The notes under the pieces were generated by a model. The model worked only from the letters and a program-made list of their open reading frames with translations. It ran no database searches and was not told where the DNA came from. A stretch of DNA of 64,000 nt from Cordia subcordata (taxonomy: Eukaryota; Streptophyta; Magnoliopsida; Boraginales; Cordiaceae), in contig JAPTOF010000007.1 in the NCBI GenBank assembly GCA_028554755.1, positions 11,827,001 to 11,891,000 on the forward strand, written 5' to 3'. Both the position numbers and the translations under genes were made by a program. Each line of letters opens with the position of its first letter. Positions within the stretch are counted from its first letter, which is position 1. This document shows positions 34,086 to 44,351 of this stretch, one piece after another.

Positions 34086-34673
34086 TTTGTGTTTAATGAT
34101 GAGTGTGTTAGAGCTTTCGATAGGCTTAAATCCTTATTGTCCTCCTCCCTGATCATTCAACTGCCTGATTACAGCCTCCTCTTTGAGGTTATATGTGATG
34201 ATTTTGATTTTGCTATAGGGGCTATTTTAGGCCAAAGGAGAGATAAGTTGCCCCATGTTGTGTACTACGTTAGTAAGACTCTTGATAAGGCTAAAAAAAC
34301 TATACCACTACAGGAAAAAAAAAAAGCTTCTAGCAATAGTCTTTTCCTTAAAGAAGTTTAGGTCTTACTAAGGTTATTGTGTACACCGATCATGTGGCTT
34401 TGAGGCACCTTTTAGTGAAGAAAGAGTCTAAGCCTCGCTTGATTAGGTGAATGCTCCTTCTTTAAGAATTTGATGTTAAAATTGGGGACAAAAAAGGTAG
34501 TAAGAATTTGGTTGCGGATCATCTTTCCCCATCTTGTCAGTAAGTCATCTAGTGATTCTTTGCCCTTTCATGATTCCTTTCTCGACGAGCAACTATTTTC
34601 CATTTCTTATCACACACCGTGGTTTGCTCATATAATGAATTACCTTGCCACATGGCGTTATCCTTCCCATTAG
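34086..34673 (+). pseudogene. RNase H of E2
   Basis: Open from 34089 with FNDECVRAFDRLKSLLSSS, LLFEVICDDFDFAIGAIL, LPHVVYYVSKTLDKA. An A-rich slip (34313-34325) breaks the frame at GKELLA. A later open piece has VVRIWLRIIFPHLVSKSSSD and ends at TAG 34671-34673, matching the TAG at 18458 in E1. Confidence 0.82.
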
Positions 34674-35910
34674 GAAGAGAGAGAGAGATAGGTTCCCAAC
34701 TCAAGTGAGATTTCTTTTGGGAAGACCCTTATGTCTTCAAGGTGTGCATGGATCAAGTGATTTGCTGATGTGTTCTCGAGGATAAGTTTGAGAGCATGTT
34801 GAGCATGTGTCATGATGAGGGTTATATAGGTCACTTTGGTGGCAAAAAAACTGCCGCCAAGGTCTTACAAAGTAGATTTTTTTGGCCCACTCTCTTTAGG
34901 GATACCCAAGAGTATTGTAAGAAGTGTGTTAGATGTCAATAACCCAGATCATCTCTAGGAGAAATATGACGCCATTGTCCCCTATTCGTCCACGTGAGCT
35001 ATTTGATGTTTGGGGTATTGATTTCATAGGTCTATTTCTACCTTCCTTTGGGTATTAATACATTTTAGTGGCCATAGATTATGTGCTCAAATGGGTCGAG
35101 GCAATTCCCACATACACTAATAACCATTGGGTAGTGGTGAAGTTCATTAAGGAGAACATTTTCTCTAGATTTGGAGTCCCTAGGGTCATGATTAATGATG
35201 GTGGCCAACATTTTTGCCATAGGACACTTGAGGCATTATTGACAAGAAATTAGTCACTCATAAGGTTGCTGCCCCCTATCACCTACAAACTAGTGGACAA
35301 TTTGAAGTGTCCAAAAGGGAGATCAAGTCTATTCTAGAGAAAATGGTTAGGCCCGATATGAGAGATTGGTCTATTAGGTTGAATGATGCCTTGTAGGCCT
35401 ACTGTACCAGCTTTAAGACTCCCATTGGTATGTCACTGTATATGTTAGTTTATGGGAATGCTTGTCAATTGCCGGTAGAGCTTGAGCATAGGGATTATTA
35501 CGCAATCAAGGCCCTAATTTATTTTGATATGGTAAGAGCGGGTGAGAAAGGGAAGCTGGACTTAGCGGAATTGAAAGAGCTTAGGTGCGAGGCATATGAG
35601 AACGCTAAGTTTTATAACGATAGGATGAAAAAGTTGCGTGATAGACACATTCATAAGAAATCATTCTCTATCTCCGATAAAGTTTAGTTATTTAACTCAC
35701 ATTTGAAGCTCTTTTTAGGGAAGCTCAAAATAAGATGGGATAGTCTGTACAAAGTGTGGTAGCCTATCTTTCTGGCGCAGTAAAGGTTAAAGACTTGAAG
35801 GATGGCCAAGAGCTGATAGTGAACGGGTAGCACCTGAAGCATGTTTATGATCCGAGCATGGCTCGTGTAGAGATTATAGCACTTCAAGACCCCATCTATG
35901 GAGGTTGATG
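34674..35910 (+). pseudogene. integrase of E2, broken
   Basis: Pieces in E1 order: HHCC-like (CHDEGYIGHFGGKKTAAK, then KKCVRCQ), [47 protein letters not shown], then [20 protein letters not shown] and [23 protein letters not shown] text, DKV then a stop, and LFLGKLKIRWDSLY. The second Asp is in MINDGG. Several stops and small shifts. E2 keeps the GGAGAAC codons that E1 has lost at the frameshift. Confidence 0.85.
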
Positions 35911-36789
35911 ATGAGTTAATGATCGCCTAACTAACAGCGTTATGTTTAGTGCTACTAGAAGACAACCTAGGTTAAACTTTATTATTTTCATTCCTTGTTT
36001 CATTTTCTTTTAGTTTTTTTTTCCTTTCTTTTCACCTACACAAATTGTTGATCCCCGATCCTTTTTCCTATAGGATACACCTTGTTTTATTATTTGCACA
36101 TGCTAATGCAAGTTTGCATGGCATAACTACTAACCTTGTTCTTTGTGAGTATTTGTGGTTTGATTGAGTCACAGGGTTAGTAGTCGAAATGTTGATCATT
36201 GGCATGGAGACCTTCAAGAAGGCAAGGTTGTATCAATCCTTTCTCCACTTGTTCCTTATATATCTACCCCGTTCCCACCACTATTACTTGCTTTGAGTTG
36301 TTTATTTGCTTGTTGTTTGGTTCTATTTTATTTGCTTGAGGACCAAAAGTTTGGGTTGTTCTTATTATTTTTTTACTTTTATGCTTCATTACAGTAGAAT
36401 GCATTATTCGCTTAAAAATGGTGAAAATTTTTCGATTTTTATGCATTTAGAGTCATTTATCCCTTGGTTGATTGGAGTGTTAGCTTTTGTGATTGACTCA
36501 ATTAATTGGTGAGTATAAGTTTGCATTATGGGGAGTGAATGAAGTAGAGGCAGATTTGATTCTTAGAAGGGATGCCCTTGAAAGTTGAGAGGAGTGAGTG
36601 CTTTAAGAATGCATCTTGCAGCTATCCTATAGCTTGGTAAGAAAGAGTGATTGAAAAGGGGTATTGATATGAGTGCCCCTTTCTTGAGTGGTTCTTTTCT
36701 ATGTGCCTGAGCCTTTCTTTTTGTTTTCTTTTTGCTATGTAATGCAATGCCAAAATGTGAAAAATTCAAAAGAAAAAGGCAAAAAGGTG
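35911..36789 (+). other. 3' untranslated region of E2, truncated
   Basis: Begins with the conserved block after pol (GTGCTACTAGAAGACAACC, 35951-35969). The internal polypurine-like tract is at about 36328-36355 (TTGCTTGAGGACCAAAAG then TTTGGGTTG). The sequence ends at 36789 where E3 starts, before the second hairpin, polypurine tract and 3' LTR would be expected. Confidence 0.78.
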
Positions 36790-38605
36790 TGATTGCTATT
36801 TGTGAGCACCAGCCTAAATAGCCCACAAGCATATGGGTTATATGCACTACTTTGTGTGCGAATACAAGGTCGAATCTACTGGGAGGCCTAACGTGTGAGG
36901 TGTCCTAAATTATGTGCGTCCTAAAAGGCTACGTATTAGGTCCCTAAATTATGATATTTTTTGGGTTTTCATTTAAAGAGAGCTTAGGAAAAATAAATCT
37001 AATCTAAATGCAAGGAAATAAATGGCAGTGTATGTGTGAAATGGGGAAATCAAGTGATCTAAGGGGATTCAAACGTCAAAAATGGGGGACTATGGTGATT
37101 AAATCTTATGGGTGATTACTACTTCTTATTAGGGTTGCTTGATGGACTATACTTGGTTGCTCTCATCTAGATTCCAAATTAACCTCTTAATTACATCTTA
37201 GTCTCAGAGTGGGTTCGTCCCCAAATGTCGACGAACCCAGAGCTGCGGCGTAGTCTTTATGACTTACGGCCGTAGAGCTAGCTAGTTAAGATTCTAGGTG
37301 ACTTAGATCTATCTAACCTTAGCGTCTAAATTGTTGGCTAGATTTAAAGCCAAGTCCTAGTCTGTCTAAGGTCGACTAACCTACCCGGAAACTCATTAGA
37401 TGGATTTAAAGCTAAGGGAGACTCGACCTAGGCTAGTCATAAGTTATGCATTATCGATCGTTATTGCAGTAGCAGGAATTGACATTTGAGCACTAAGCAT
37501 ACATATCTAAGGCATGACATTTGAGAATATACATGTAAGCAATAGACATTAATTATGCTATTAAATTGGCAAACACACATATAGAGATGTATATAAGTAT
37601 ACTCACTTCATGTAATCAGCATGCAATCACATATACATGCTAGCTTAATGATTTAGAGATGGTTAATAGTATAAAAGACTTAAGTAAATAAATATATATA
37701 TGTATGTATAATATATATATATATATATGTGCAACATCAAACATATAGACATACATGTAAATTTGCCATAAAAACCCTAAGCATAAAGCATAGATACATA
37801 AATCCATCAACTACCCATTATAAAAGAATAGTAATCAATCCATAATATAAGATATAATCACCCTACATGGTTCTAATCATATATAATTGAACTTAGGATA
37901 AAAAGGATTATCCAAAGCCATGCTTTACAATCTAAGAGCTATGCCTAATCTTTGTGGTTAATCCTCTTAGAGGTTTGATTCCAAAGTTTTTTTATGTTTA
38001 GAAGAGTATGTGTGAGCTGGGTTTAGGTGTATTTAGGGTTTAGGAAAATGGGTGTGTAAAATAGTATGCATTCTCTATCAAAAAATGCTGAAAAGTTGCT
38101 AAAATAGAGCTGAAATCACACAGAGTCGAGGGACCAGTCGTTCGACTAGCATTTGGGCCTGGTTAACCGGCCTAATAAGCTTATTCTCTGACTTGACAAG
38201 TTTACTTGGCCGGTTGACCGGCCTAAACTGTAGGTCGACCGGCCTGGTCAAATTGGTCTCCATTTTTGCACTTTGTGATCTCTTTTTGCCTCAGTTGCTC
38301 TTTCCTTTGCCTGGCCACTTCCAAATACACTTTTCTTTGTTCCTTTGTGTCCAAAACACCTTTGGCTTTACTCACACCCCAAGCACTATCAATCAAGGTC
38401 CAATCATCTCCCTGAATCTCAGCTAAAACAAGCAACAAACATGTATTAGTGTAGCATTTAAATCTTAAGCTCAACTATGAACATGTAAACCTTAATATGC
38501 ACAATTATGACCTAAATGCTATAATAATACACCAAATAAAGCACAAAACACCTCAAAACAAGAATATACATGTAATGCACAAAAGCACACAAAATGAACA
38601 CATCA
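36790..38605 (-). repeat. 3' LTR of E3
   Basis: 1,816 bp; on the plus strand TGATTGCTATTTG to AACACATCA. Contains TTGGCTAGATTTAAAGCCAA (37334-37353) and a degenerate second hairpin (about 37389), a TA microsatellite (37691-37731) and GGTTGACCGG/GGTCGACCGG palindromes in U3 (38120-38250). Confidence 0.9.
37691..37731. repeat. TA/TG microsatellite
   Basis: Alternating TA with three TG or GT interruptions, inside the E3 3' LTR. Similar short tracts lie at the equivalent LTR position at 1213-1242, 59402-59436 and 61707-61724. Confidence 0.9.
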
Positions 38606-38642
38606 ACATCCCCAAACCTTCTCCTTACTTGTTCCAAGCAAG
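38606..38642 (-). promoter_or_regulatory. polypurine tract and hairpin of E3
   Basis: In the minus sense: CTTGCTTG GAA CAAGTAAG (38642-38624) followed by GAGAAGGTTTGGGGATGT (38623-38606), then the TGATGTG start of the LTR. The same hairpin, tract and LTR order as in E1. Confidence 0.85.
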
Positions 38643-40050
38643 GCCAAACCTAAGTCGATCTCAACGTTGGCAACAAGGGTTACCTAAAGGATTGATTTGC
38701 TATCATGGTAAGTTTAAGGACTATGAAAGGGTTGTTTCTTTCATAGAGTGTTCCCCAAGCCTTTTTGGATCTTCCCCTTACTCACAAAGGGCCATGCGCC
38801 TCTGAGAAGTTCCCAAGTAGCTATAACCACCAAAAGCCTAGGATTTTAACACTACGCATATGGGATGTTGATACTTCGTGCCACCTTAACTAACATGGTC
38901 TCTACAAATTGCACATAACCTCAAAGAAAGAAAGGAGAGAAAGAATGTACAAATACAATGGCTCACAAAAGATGTAAGAGCCTTATTGATGTAACAACAA
39001 AGAACAAAAGAAGTAATTTATGCTAAGAGACGATGTGTCACTTAAGCACTTATTCAATAAACTTTTTGGTGCCTTTGGTTTTTTCACATTTTTTTCATTT
39101 TTTTTAGCTTTTTCAAGCTTTTTTCCTTTTTACGAACATTTTGCATTACATAACCAAAAAAAAAAGAAAAAGAAAGGCTAAGGCACATAAAAAAAGGAAC
39201 CAATCAAGAAAAAGGGCACTCACATCAACACCCCTTTCAAACACTTTTTCCAACCAAGACATGGGGTAACTACAAGGTGCATTCTTAATGACACTCGCTC
39301 CCCACAACTTTCAAGGGCATCTCCTCCAAGTCTTAGCTCTCCCACCACTCTATTCACTCCTCATAATACAACCCTATCTCCACCAATTAATTAAATCATT
39401 CACAAGAGTCAACACTCCAATCAACAAGAGATAAACAAGTCTATATGTATAAAAATCAAAAAATTTTCACCATTTTTAAGCACCTAAATGCTATCTGCCC
39501 CATAGAAAGCATATAACAATGAAACCAAACTCCCATACCCCCAAACCTAAACTTGGCTTGTCCTTAAGCAAATAGAACAATACTAAACAAGCAAATAAGC
39601 ATCACAAACCAAGTAAGGGTGATGGGAACGGGGTAGATAAATAGGAAACAAGTGGAGAAAGGATAGATACAATCTTGCATTCTTTTTCAAGCTTGTGATG
39701 CCAATGATCAATAAATTTTCTACTAACCCTGTTTCTCAACAAATGACAAACACTTACAAAGTACAAGATCAGTAGCATATGTCAAGCAAGCTCACATTGG
39801 CATCGACAAATGACAAACAAGGTGCACAAAAATGGGAAATGATAGAGAGGATCAACACTTGGGAGGGTGAAAAAGACAAAAACAAAAAGAAAAATGGAAA
39901 TCAAGGAAACTAAACAAGAAAACAAGTATAATAAGTAAAAACAAGAAAAATGGAAACAAGTAAAAGGCAAGAAAAATAAGAAAGGAATACAGATGTCTAG
40001 GGTTCCTCTTAGTAGTACTAGATTTAATGCCTCCAGCCTGGTGCCATTGT
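38643..40050 (-). other. 3' untranslated region of E3
   Basis: In minus order it starts at about 40050 with CACCAGGCTGGAGGC and ACTACTAAGAGGAACCC, the block that follows Athila pol. It holds the internal polypurine-like unit at about 39575-39530 (TTTGCTTAAGGACAAGCC then TTTAGGTTTGGGGGT). A/T-rich runs lie at 39080-39180. Open frames here (for example near 39782-40084) are low-complexity and not supported. Confidence 0.78.
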
Positions 40051-40387
40051 TAGAGCAAACTGTGTTTAAAATTGTGAGCCACAAATTGTCGAATATTCAA
40101 CCAAGCATAGATACTCGAAGGAAAAGGGTCATCATCATATAATAGGATAATGAATGAGTAATAAGCCTCTTTTCAATATCCCACCTTGAATCATCAAATG
40201 AAAATGTATGTACAAGTATGGAAGGTGTCATATTTAAACGTGGAAGATCATGCCCTAATTACTCTTTAACTAATCACCCCATGGCCTTCTTCTCATAATT
40301 AAAGGATAGGAACACCCCTTCCCTATGGGTCAACGACAGGTTTAATACATGCAACATGGGAGAAGTGCTATCTAACCGTTGATGAAA

Positions 40388-41094
40388 TTATTCTATGCAT
40401 GAAGGCACAAATGTAAGCTTCAAAAAGGAAGGCTTAATAGAATGAGAAACGGGAATAAGAATGACATTTGGAGAAGGAGTAACGATAAGGGAAGTGGATG
40501 TAGTACACTTTTCTTCTCTATAATATATAACACGATCAAGCCTGGGTCGTTCTAACTCCTCACAAGGGGTGGGCTTGATCCTAATGGATTCTTTCTCCAA
40601 TAATGATTTATCAAATATCCAAAAAGACTGATCAATCTGCCAAACTCACTGATTTCTTTCTTAGGTGTCATCTTAGAGTGGCTATTCTCCTCAACACAAT
40701 AATCCTTAACTCCAAGAGACTTGTCATTTAAAACCTTCGAAATTGATGTCTTGTTCTCCCTAGTGGATGACTCTAAACCATCACTAGCTAAAATCTCACC
40801 AAATTTATCCATACATTCATTGTTTATAGGTATTATCTCACCATCACACTTTTTACAAGGGGCATACACATATGGAGGGGACAACGAGGACTTAATATAT
40901 GGAGGGGACAATGAGGACTCAAAGGATTTCAGGTAATGTATGCATGAATGCTCAAGGGAGGTATGCACCCTAGACTCTATAAACAAGACCTTGAAATGCA
41001 ATTGAGTGCTATGATCATGAAACTCAACCTCCAAGTGTATGGAATGAATGGGATGAGAAGAAAAAGAAGGCTCATGTGACTCGATGTAAAGCAT
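40388..41094 (-). pseudogene. E3 second reading frame, unrecognised
   Basis: From 41094 down, 180 codons are open: MLYIESHEPSFSSHP, a Ser/His-rich stretch, a short internal repeat (SSLSPPYIKSSLSPPYVY), a possible CKKC pair, then acidic and charged text (DKFGEILASDGLESSTREN, DYCVEENSHSKM) and SEFGRLISLFGYLIN. A shift near 40590 leads to an overlapping frame with MEKESIRIKPTPCEEL and ending ...VPSCIE. I recognise no enzyme domain. It may be the C-terminal part of the knuckle protein just upstream, or a linker. Confidence 0.5.
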
Positions 41095-41126
41095 TGAAAA
41101 CCTTTAAGGATAGGGAACTATTTCCT

Positions 41127-42038
41127 CTAAAACATATCATAAGAGTCATCAAGAACCAAATTGTCAACAAACTCATCCTCATTCTGACTACATGATGTGA
41201 ACTCTCTATCAACATTTCTTTCTAGTTTTCTCTCCACCACCTTATCTTTTCCACCTTTAATCACCTCATCATTAAGTCTCATCTCTATCCCGTCAACTCA
41301 TTGTAAACGTATTTCAACATTCTTGCTTATGAGTTGCACACTCTTAACCATTCTTTTCAAGTGCTCACCTAGAGATTTGGTGTCTCGCTTCAAACTCTCT
41401 AGTTCCTCTTGATTGGATCAGAGGACAGATTGAAATTGCTTAAGCATTTGATCTAATTGGTCCTAAGATATAGGCCTAACAGAAGAGGGTTCAACTGAGT
41501 GAAAATGGGAAACATCTTGATTGGGATCACTTTAAGCACAACTATTATAGTACTTGGGGGAAGGGTGGATGAGAAAACATGGTGTGAAGGATGGACTCTC
41601 AATGCATGGAGGTAAACCAAATGAAGAGTCATCTTGACCCCAATATGAAAATGCATGATATTACTTCCTAGAATCATGATGTCTAGATGTGAATGCATGC
41701 ATGGGTATATGATTATTAGGGGCGTTAGGCATTGTATGCAATCCAGAACGACAATGTTGGAAGGTAGGGCAAGCACTAGAAAAATGAGTACGACTTCCAA
41801 AATGATTGCAATAACAAGAATATGCATCCCCATAGTCATGATTTCTAAATGAAGATGTATGAAATGATGCATAACTATAGGGGTCATCGTTAGTACTAGC
41901 CCTAGATTGGGGATTGTCATGGGGACAACAAATGGTTCTATGCCAACGACTTCCACACAAGCGACAAGCACTGGGAACATGTTCGGGTAGTGGGGAAGAG
42001 CATACAAGTGCCCACCATGATGTACTAGGATCATTCAT
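41127..42038 (-). pseudogene. E3 first frame: two zinc knuckles and a coiled coil, broken
   Basis: One frame, about 304 codons from ATG at 42038, with five in-frame stops (TAA, TAA, TAG, TGA, TGA). It starts MNDPSTSWWALVCSSPLPEH. Then CRLCGSRWHRTICC fits C-x2-C-x4-H-x4-C exactly. About 40 residues on, CNHFGSRTHFSSAC has the same spacing with Phe for the second Cys. Downstream is a heptad-like stretch, DQLDQMLKQFQSVL, then NQEELESLKRDTKSLGEHL and LISKNVEIRLQ. It lies where gag should start but lacks the Athila capsid motifs. The knuckles suggest nucleic-acid binding (inference). Confidence 0.68.
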
Positions 42039-42187
42039 GACTAATGACAATAGTAAACCTCGCCATATGCTCAACAACGTTTTTAGATTTTTTTTATTAT
42101 TCAAAACAAAGAAAACATGAAAAGAAAAGATAAAACAATACGTAATAAGGCGAGACACACAAACAAAGAAACCAAACAACCGTTACC

Positions 42188-42205
42188 GCTTTGGCAACAG
42201 TGCTA
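42188..42205 (-). promoter_or_regulatory. PBS of E3, tRNA-Asp type
   Basis: In the minus sense TAGCACTGTTGCCAAAGC, 6 nt from the LTR end. Related to the tRNA-Asp site of E1 with several changes. Confidence 0.8.
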
Positions 42206-42211
42206 AGAACT

Positions 42212-44083
42212 TGATCGCTATTCTTGAGTAGAAGCCTAAATAGCTTGCAAGCGCACGGGTTATGTGTAGTATGGTGTGTGTGAGAACGGGTCTAATACAC
42301 GGGGAGGCTTAACGTGTGTAGTGTCCTAAGCTAAGTATGTCTTAAAGGCTATGTGCTGGGTCTCAAAACTATGATCTTTTTGGGTTATTGAATTGAAGGA
42401 AGTTTTGAAAAGATACACTTAATCAAAAGACAAGAAAATAAAAGCTGGTATATGTGATAGGGGAATTAAGTGATCTAAAGGGAGTTAAATGGCAGAAATA
42501 GGGACTAAGGAGATTACATCTTGCAAATGGGTGATTAATACATCATTCTAGGGTTGCTTGATGGATTAATTAGATGTTTTAATCTAGACTTCTAATTAGT
42601 CTCTTAATTAGTACCTTAAGCCTCAGTGCAGGTCTGTCTATCCCGAGGTAGCGACTCCTAAAGCTATGGCATGGTCTTTATGACTTGGGAATTAAGGCTA
42701 GCTAATAGGATTCTAGGTGATTTAGATTTATCTAACCCTAGCACTTAGCCCACTAATTAGTTCCCTAATCTATCCCAAGGACTTGGTGCGAATCTGTCCT
42801 TAAGCATCACTCACTTAGAGCTACGGCATGGTCCTTATAAACCTAGGGTGTTAGGGTGGACTAGCTAGTCTTCTTAAGTTAACTAAGGTTAACTAAACCT
42901 ATCTAGACACCTTTTGGCTGGATTTAAAGCCAAAGAGAACTCGACCTAAGCTAGTTACTAATTGTGAACGAAAATCAATGTTTAAGCACAATGCATACAT
43001 ATCTAGGGCATGGCATTTGAGAATGTTCTGGAGTATTCTCCTACTAAGCACATAGATATATTTAGATTACACCAATTTAAGCTATAGCACCTGACATGTA
43101 AGTAATAGAAGCTATTTATAATATTAAGTATGCTAACACACATATAGACATATGTATAAGCATACCCACTTCATGAAATAACCACACAAACACATAGACA
43201 TGCTAGCATAATGATTTAGCAATGGTTAATAACAAAATAGACTTCAATATACATATGCAATATCATTAAGGCATTTTTACAAACATATAGACATGTATGT
43301 AAATTTGCCATAGAAACCTTAAGAACAAGCATATATATATACAAATCCATCAAGTTCCTATTACATAAGAGTAGTAATCAATCCATAATATAAGATATAA
43401 TCACCATACATACCTCTAATCATGCATAATTGAACTTAGGATAAAAGAGAGATATCTTTTTATCCAAAGCTATACTTTACAATCCATGAGCTATGCCCAA
43501 ATCTTGTGTTTGATCCTCTTCAATCCTTGATTCAAAGAGCTAAATATGTTTAGAAGTGAATGTTGAGGTGTCTGAGAGGGGAATTAGGGTTTTGGGAGAT
43601 GGGTATGAAAGAATATGACTTGTTTTTTTTAAAAAAAAAATGGCCAAAAGACGGCTTATATAGCCAAAAATCGAGCAATGTCGGTTGAGTCAACTGATTA
43701 ACTGCCTCTAAGGGGTCTCTTAGTTTCCTAGAGGATGTTACATTCTGGTTTTGGCGACTGAATGAAAGGGTCGACCGCCTCTTTGATGCCATTCAACCGA
43801 TAATCCAAATTTGCTCTTTTTCGGCTTCCTTTTCGCTCCGTTTTGCTTTCGGTTGCCTTGCCATTGTTTGGAAGCTTCTCAACTTGTTTTTCTTCCACTT
43901 TTCATCTTCAAATATGCTTCCAATCCTTTCCCAAACCATCTCCATCTTCATTAAGCTCTAAACATCTCTCAAACTCACCTAAAACAAGCAATAATCGAGC
44001 GTTAGTGGAGCATTAATGTTCTAAGCTCAACTATGAACATGTGAACCCTAATATGCACAAGTATGACCTAAATTCTATACTAA
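42212..44083 (-). repeat. 5' LTR of E3, outer end missing
   Basis: From TGATCGCTATTC at 42212 it follows the 3' LTR (36790-38605) until CTATACTAA at about 44083, where homology stops about 85 bp short of the expected end. The next bases belong to a copia LTR. It has the same landmarks: about 42780-42960 holds the GGTGCGAATCTGTCC block and a TTTAAA-core hairpin. Confidence 0.87.
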
Positions 44084-44084
44084 A

Positions 44085-44306
44085 TCTTAAGGTGGGAAGC
44101 CTTAGGTAGTGGATATAGTCTTGGTGGCCATACCACTACAAAGCTTGTGTATTCTTTGTTTTTGCTTTTATTTTGGTGCAATCTTAATTCAAATCAACAT
44201 CACTCGTGCTAATCGAAGAAGATACAAAAGCCTTCAAGTAATTTTATCAAGCTCTATTCACCCCTTCTCTTGAGCTAGCTTCCCACTCACAAGTGGTATC
44301 TAGAGC
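44085..44306 (+). repeat. copia 5' LTR end and PBS
   Basis: LTR end ...CTTCCCACTCACA at 44291, then AG and TGGTATCTAGAGC (44294-44306). This is the plant copia initiator-Met primer site (TGGTATCAGAGC) with one extra base. The start of the LTR is lost at the junction with E3. Confidence 0.82.
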
Positions 44307-44351
44307 TTGGTCTTACGGGGTAGACTAATTTGTCTTGTAAGAGGTCCTACC

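Larger units (their letters stand above)
7390..36789 (+). mobile_element. E2: broken Athila-like Ty3/gypsy element hosting nested insertions
   Basis: Order on the plus strand: 5' LTR (pieces 7390-7656, 11427-11804, 23039-24156), PBS, gag, protease, RT, RNase H, integrase, 3' untranslated region. Five independent insertions split it: a family C solo LTR, E1, two minus-strand family A solo LTRs and a second family C solo LTR. Removing each with its target duplication restores continuous homology to E1. The sequence stops at 36789, where E3 begins, and no 3' LTR of E2 is found. The base pairs before the 5' LTR (TTGAC, 7385-7389) have no partner. Confidence 0.85.
36790..44083 (-). mobile_element. 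E3: non-autonomous Athila-related element, minus strand
   Basis: In minus order: truncated 5' LTR (44083-42212), PBS (42205-42188), a broken frame with two zinc knuckles and a coiled coil, a second open stretch, 3' untranslated region with both hairpin/polypurine units, and 3' LTR (38605-36790). The internal part is about 3.6 kb and has no sign of protease, RT, RNase H or integrase. The outer end of the 5' LTR is missing at 44083, so no target duplication can be shown. AGGTG (36785-36789) precedes the 3' LTR. Confidence 0.85.

Noticed and set aside
36164..36512. Hydrophobic frames in the 3' untranslated region of E2 as an env remnant
   Set aside because: T-rich sequence gives Phe/Leu/Cys-rich translations; there is no conserved counterpart in E1 or E4.
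41453..42034. A 193-codon minus-strand frame rich in hydrophobic, His and Met residues, resembling a membrane protein
   Set aside because: It overlaps the two-knuckle frame (from 42038) in another phase. The knuckle spacing is specific and the hydrophobic frame is what its codons give when shifted.
43621..43638. T/A homopolymer run as a retroposon tail
   Set aside because: It lies within continuous LTR homology with no duplication or inserted sequence.
44090..44094. AGGTG as a target duplication for E3, matching 36785-36789
   Set aside because: The left flank is E2 3' sequence and the right flank is a copia LTR, and E3's LTR end is missing, so the match is probably chance.
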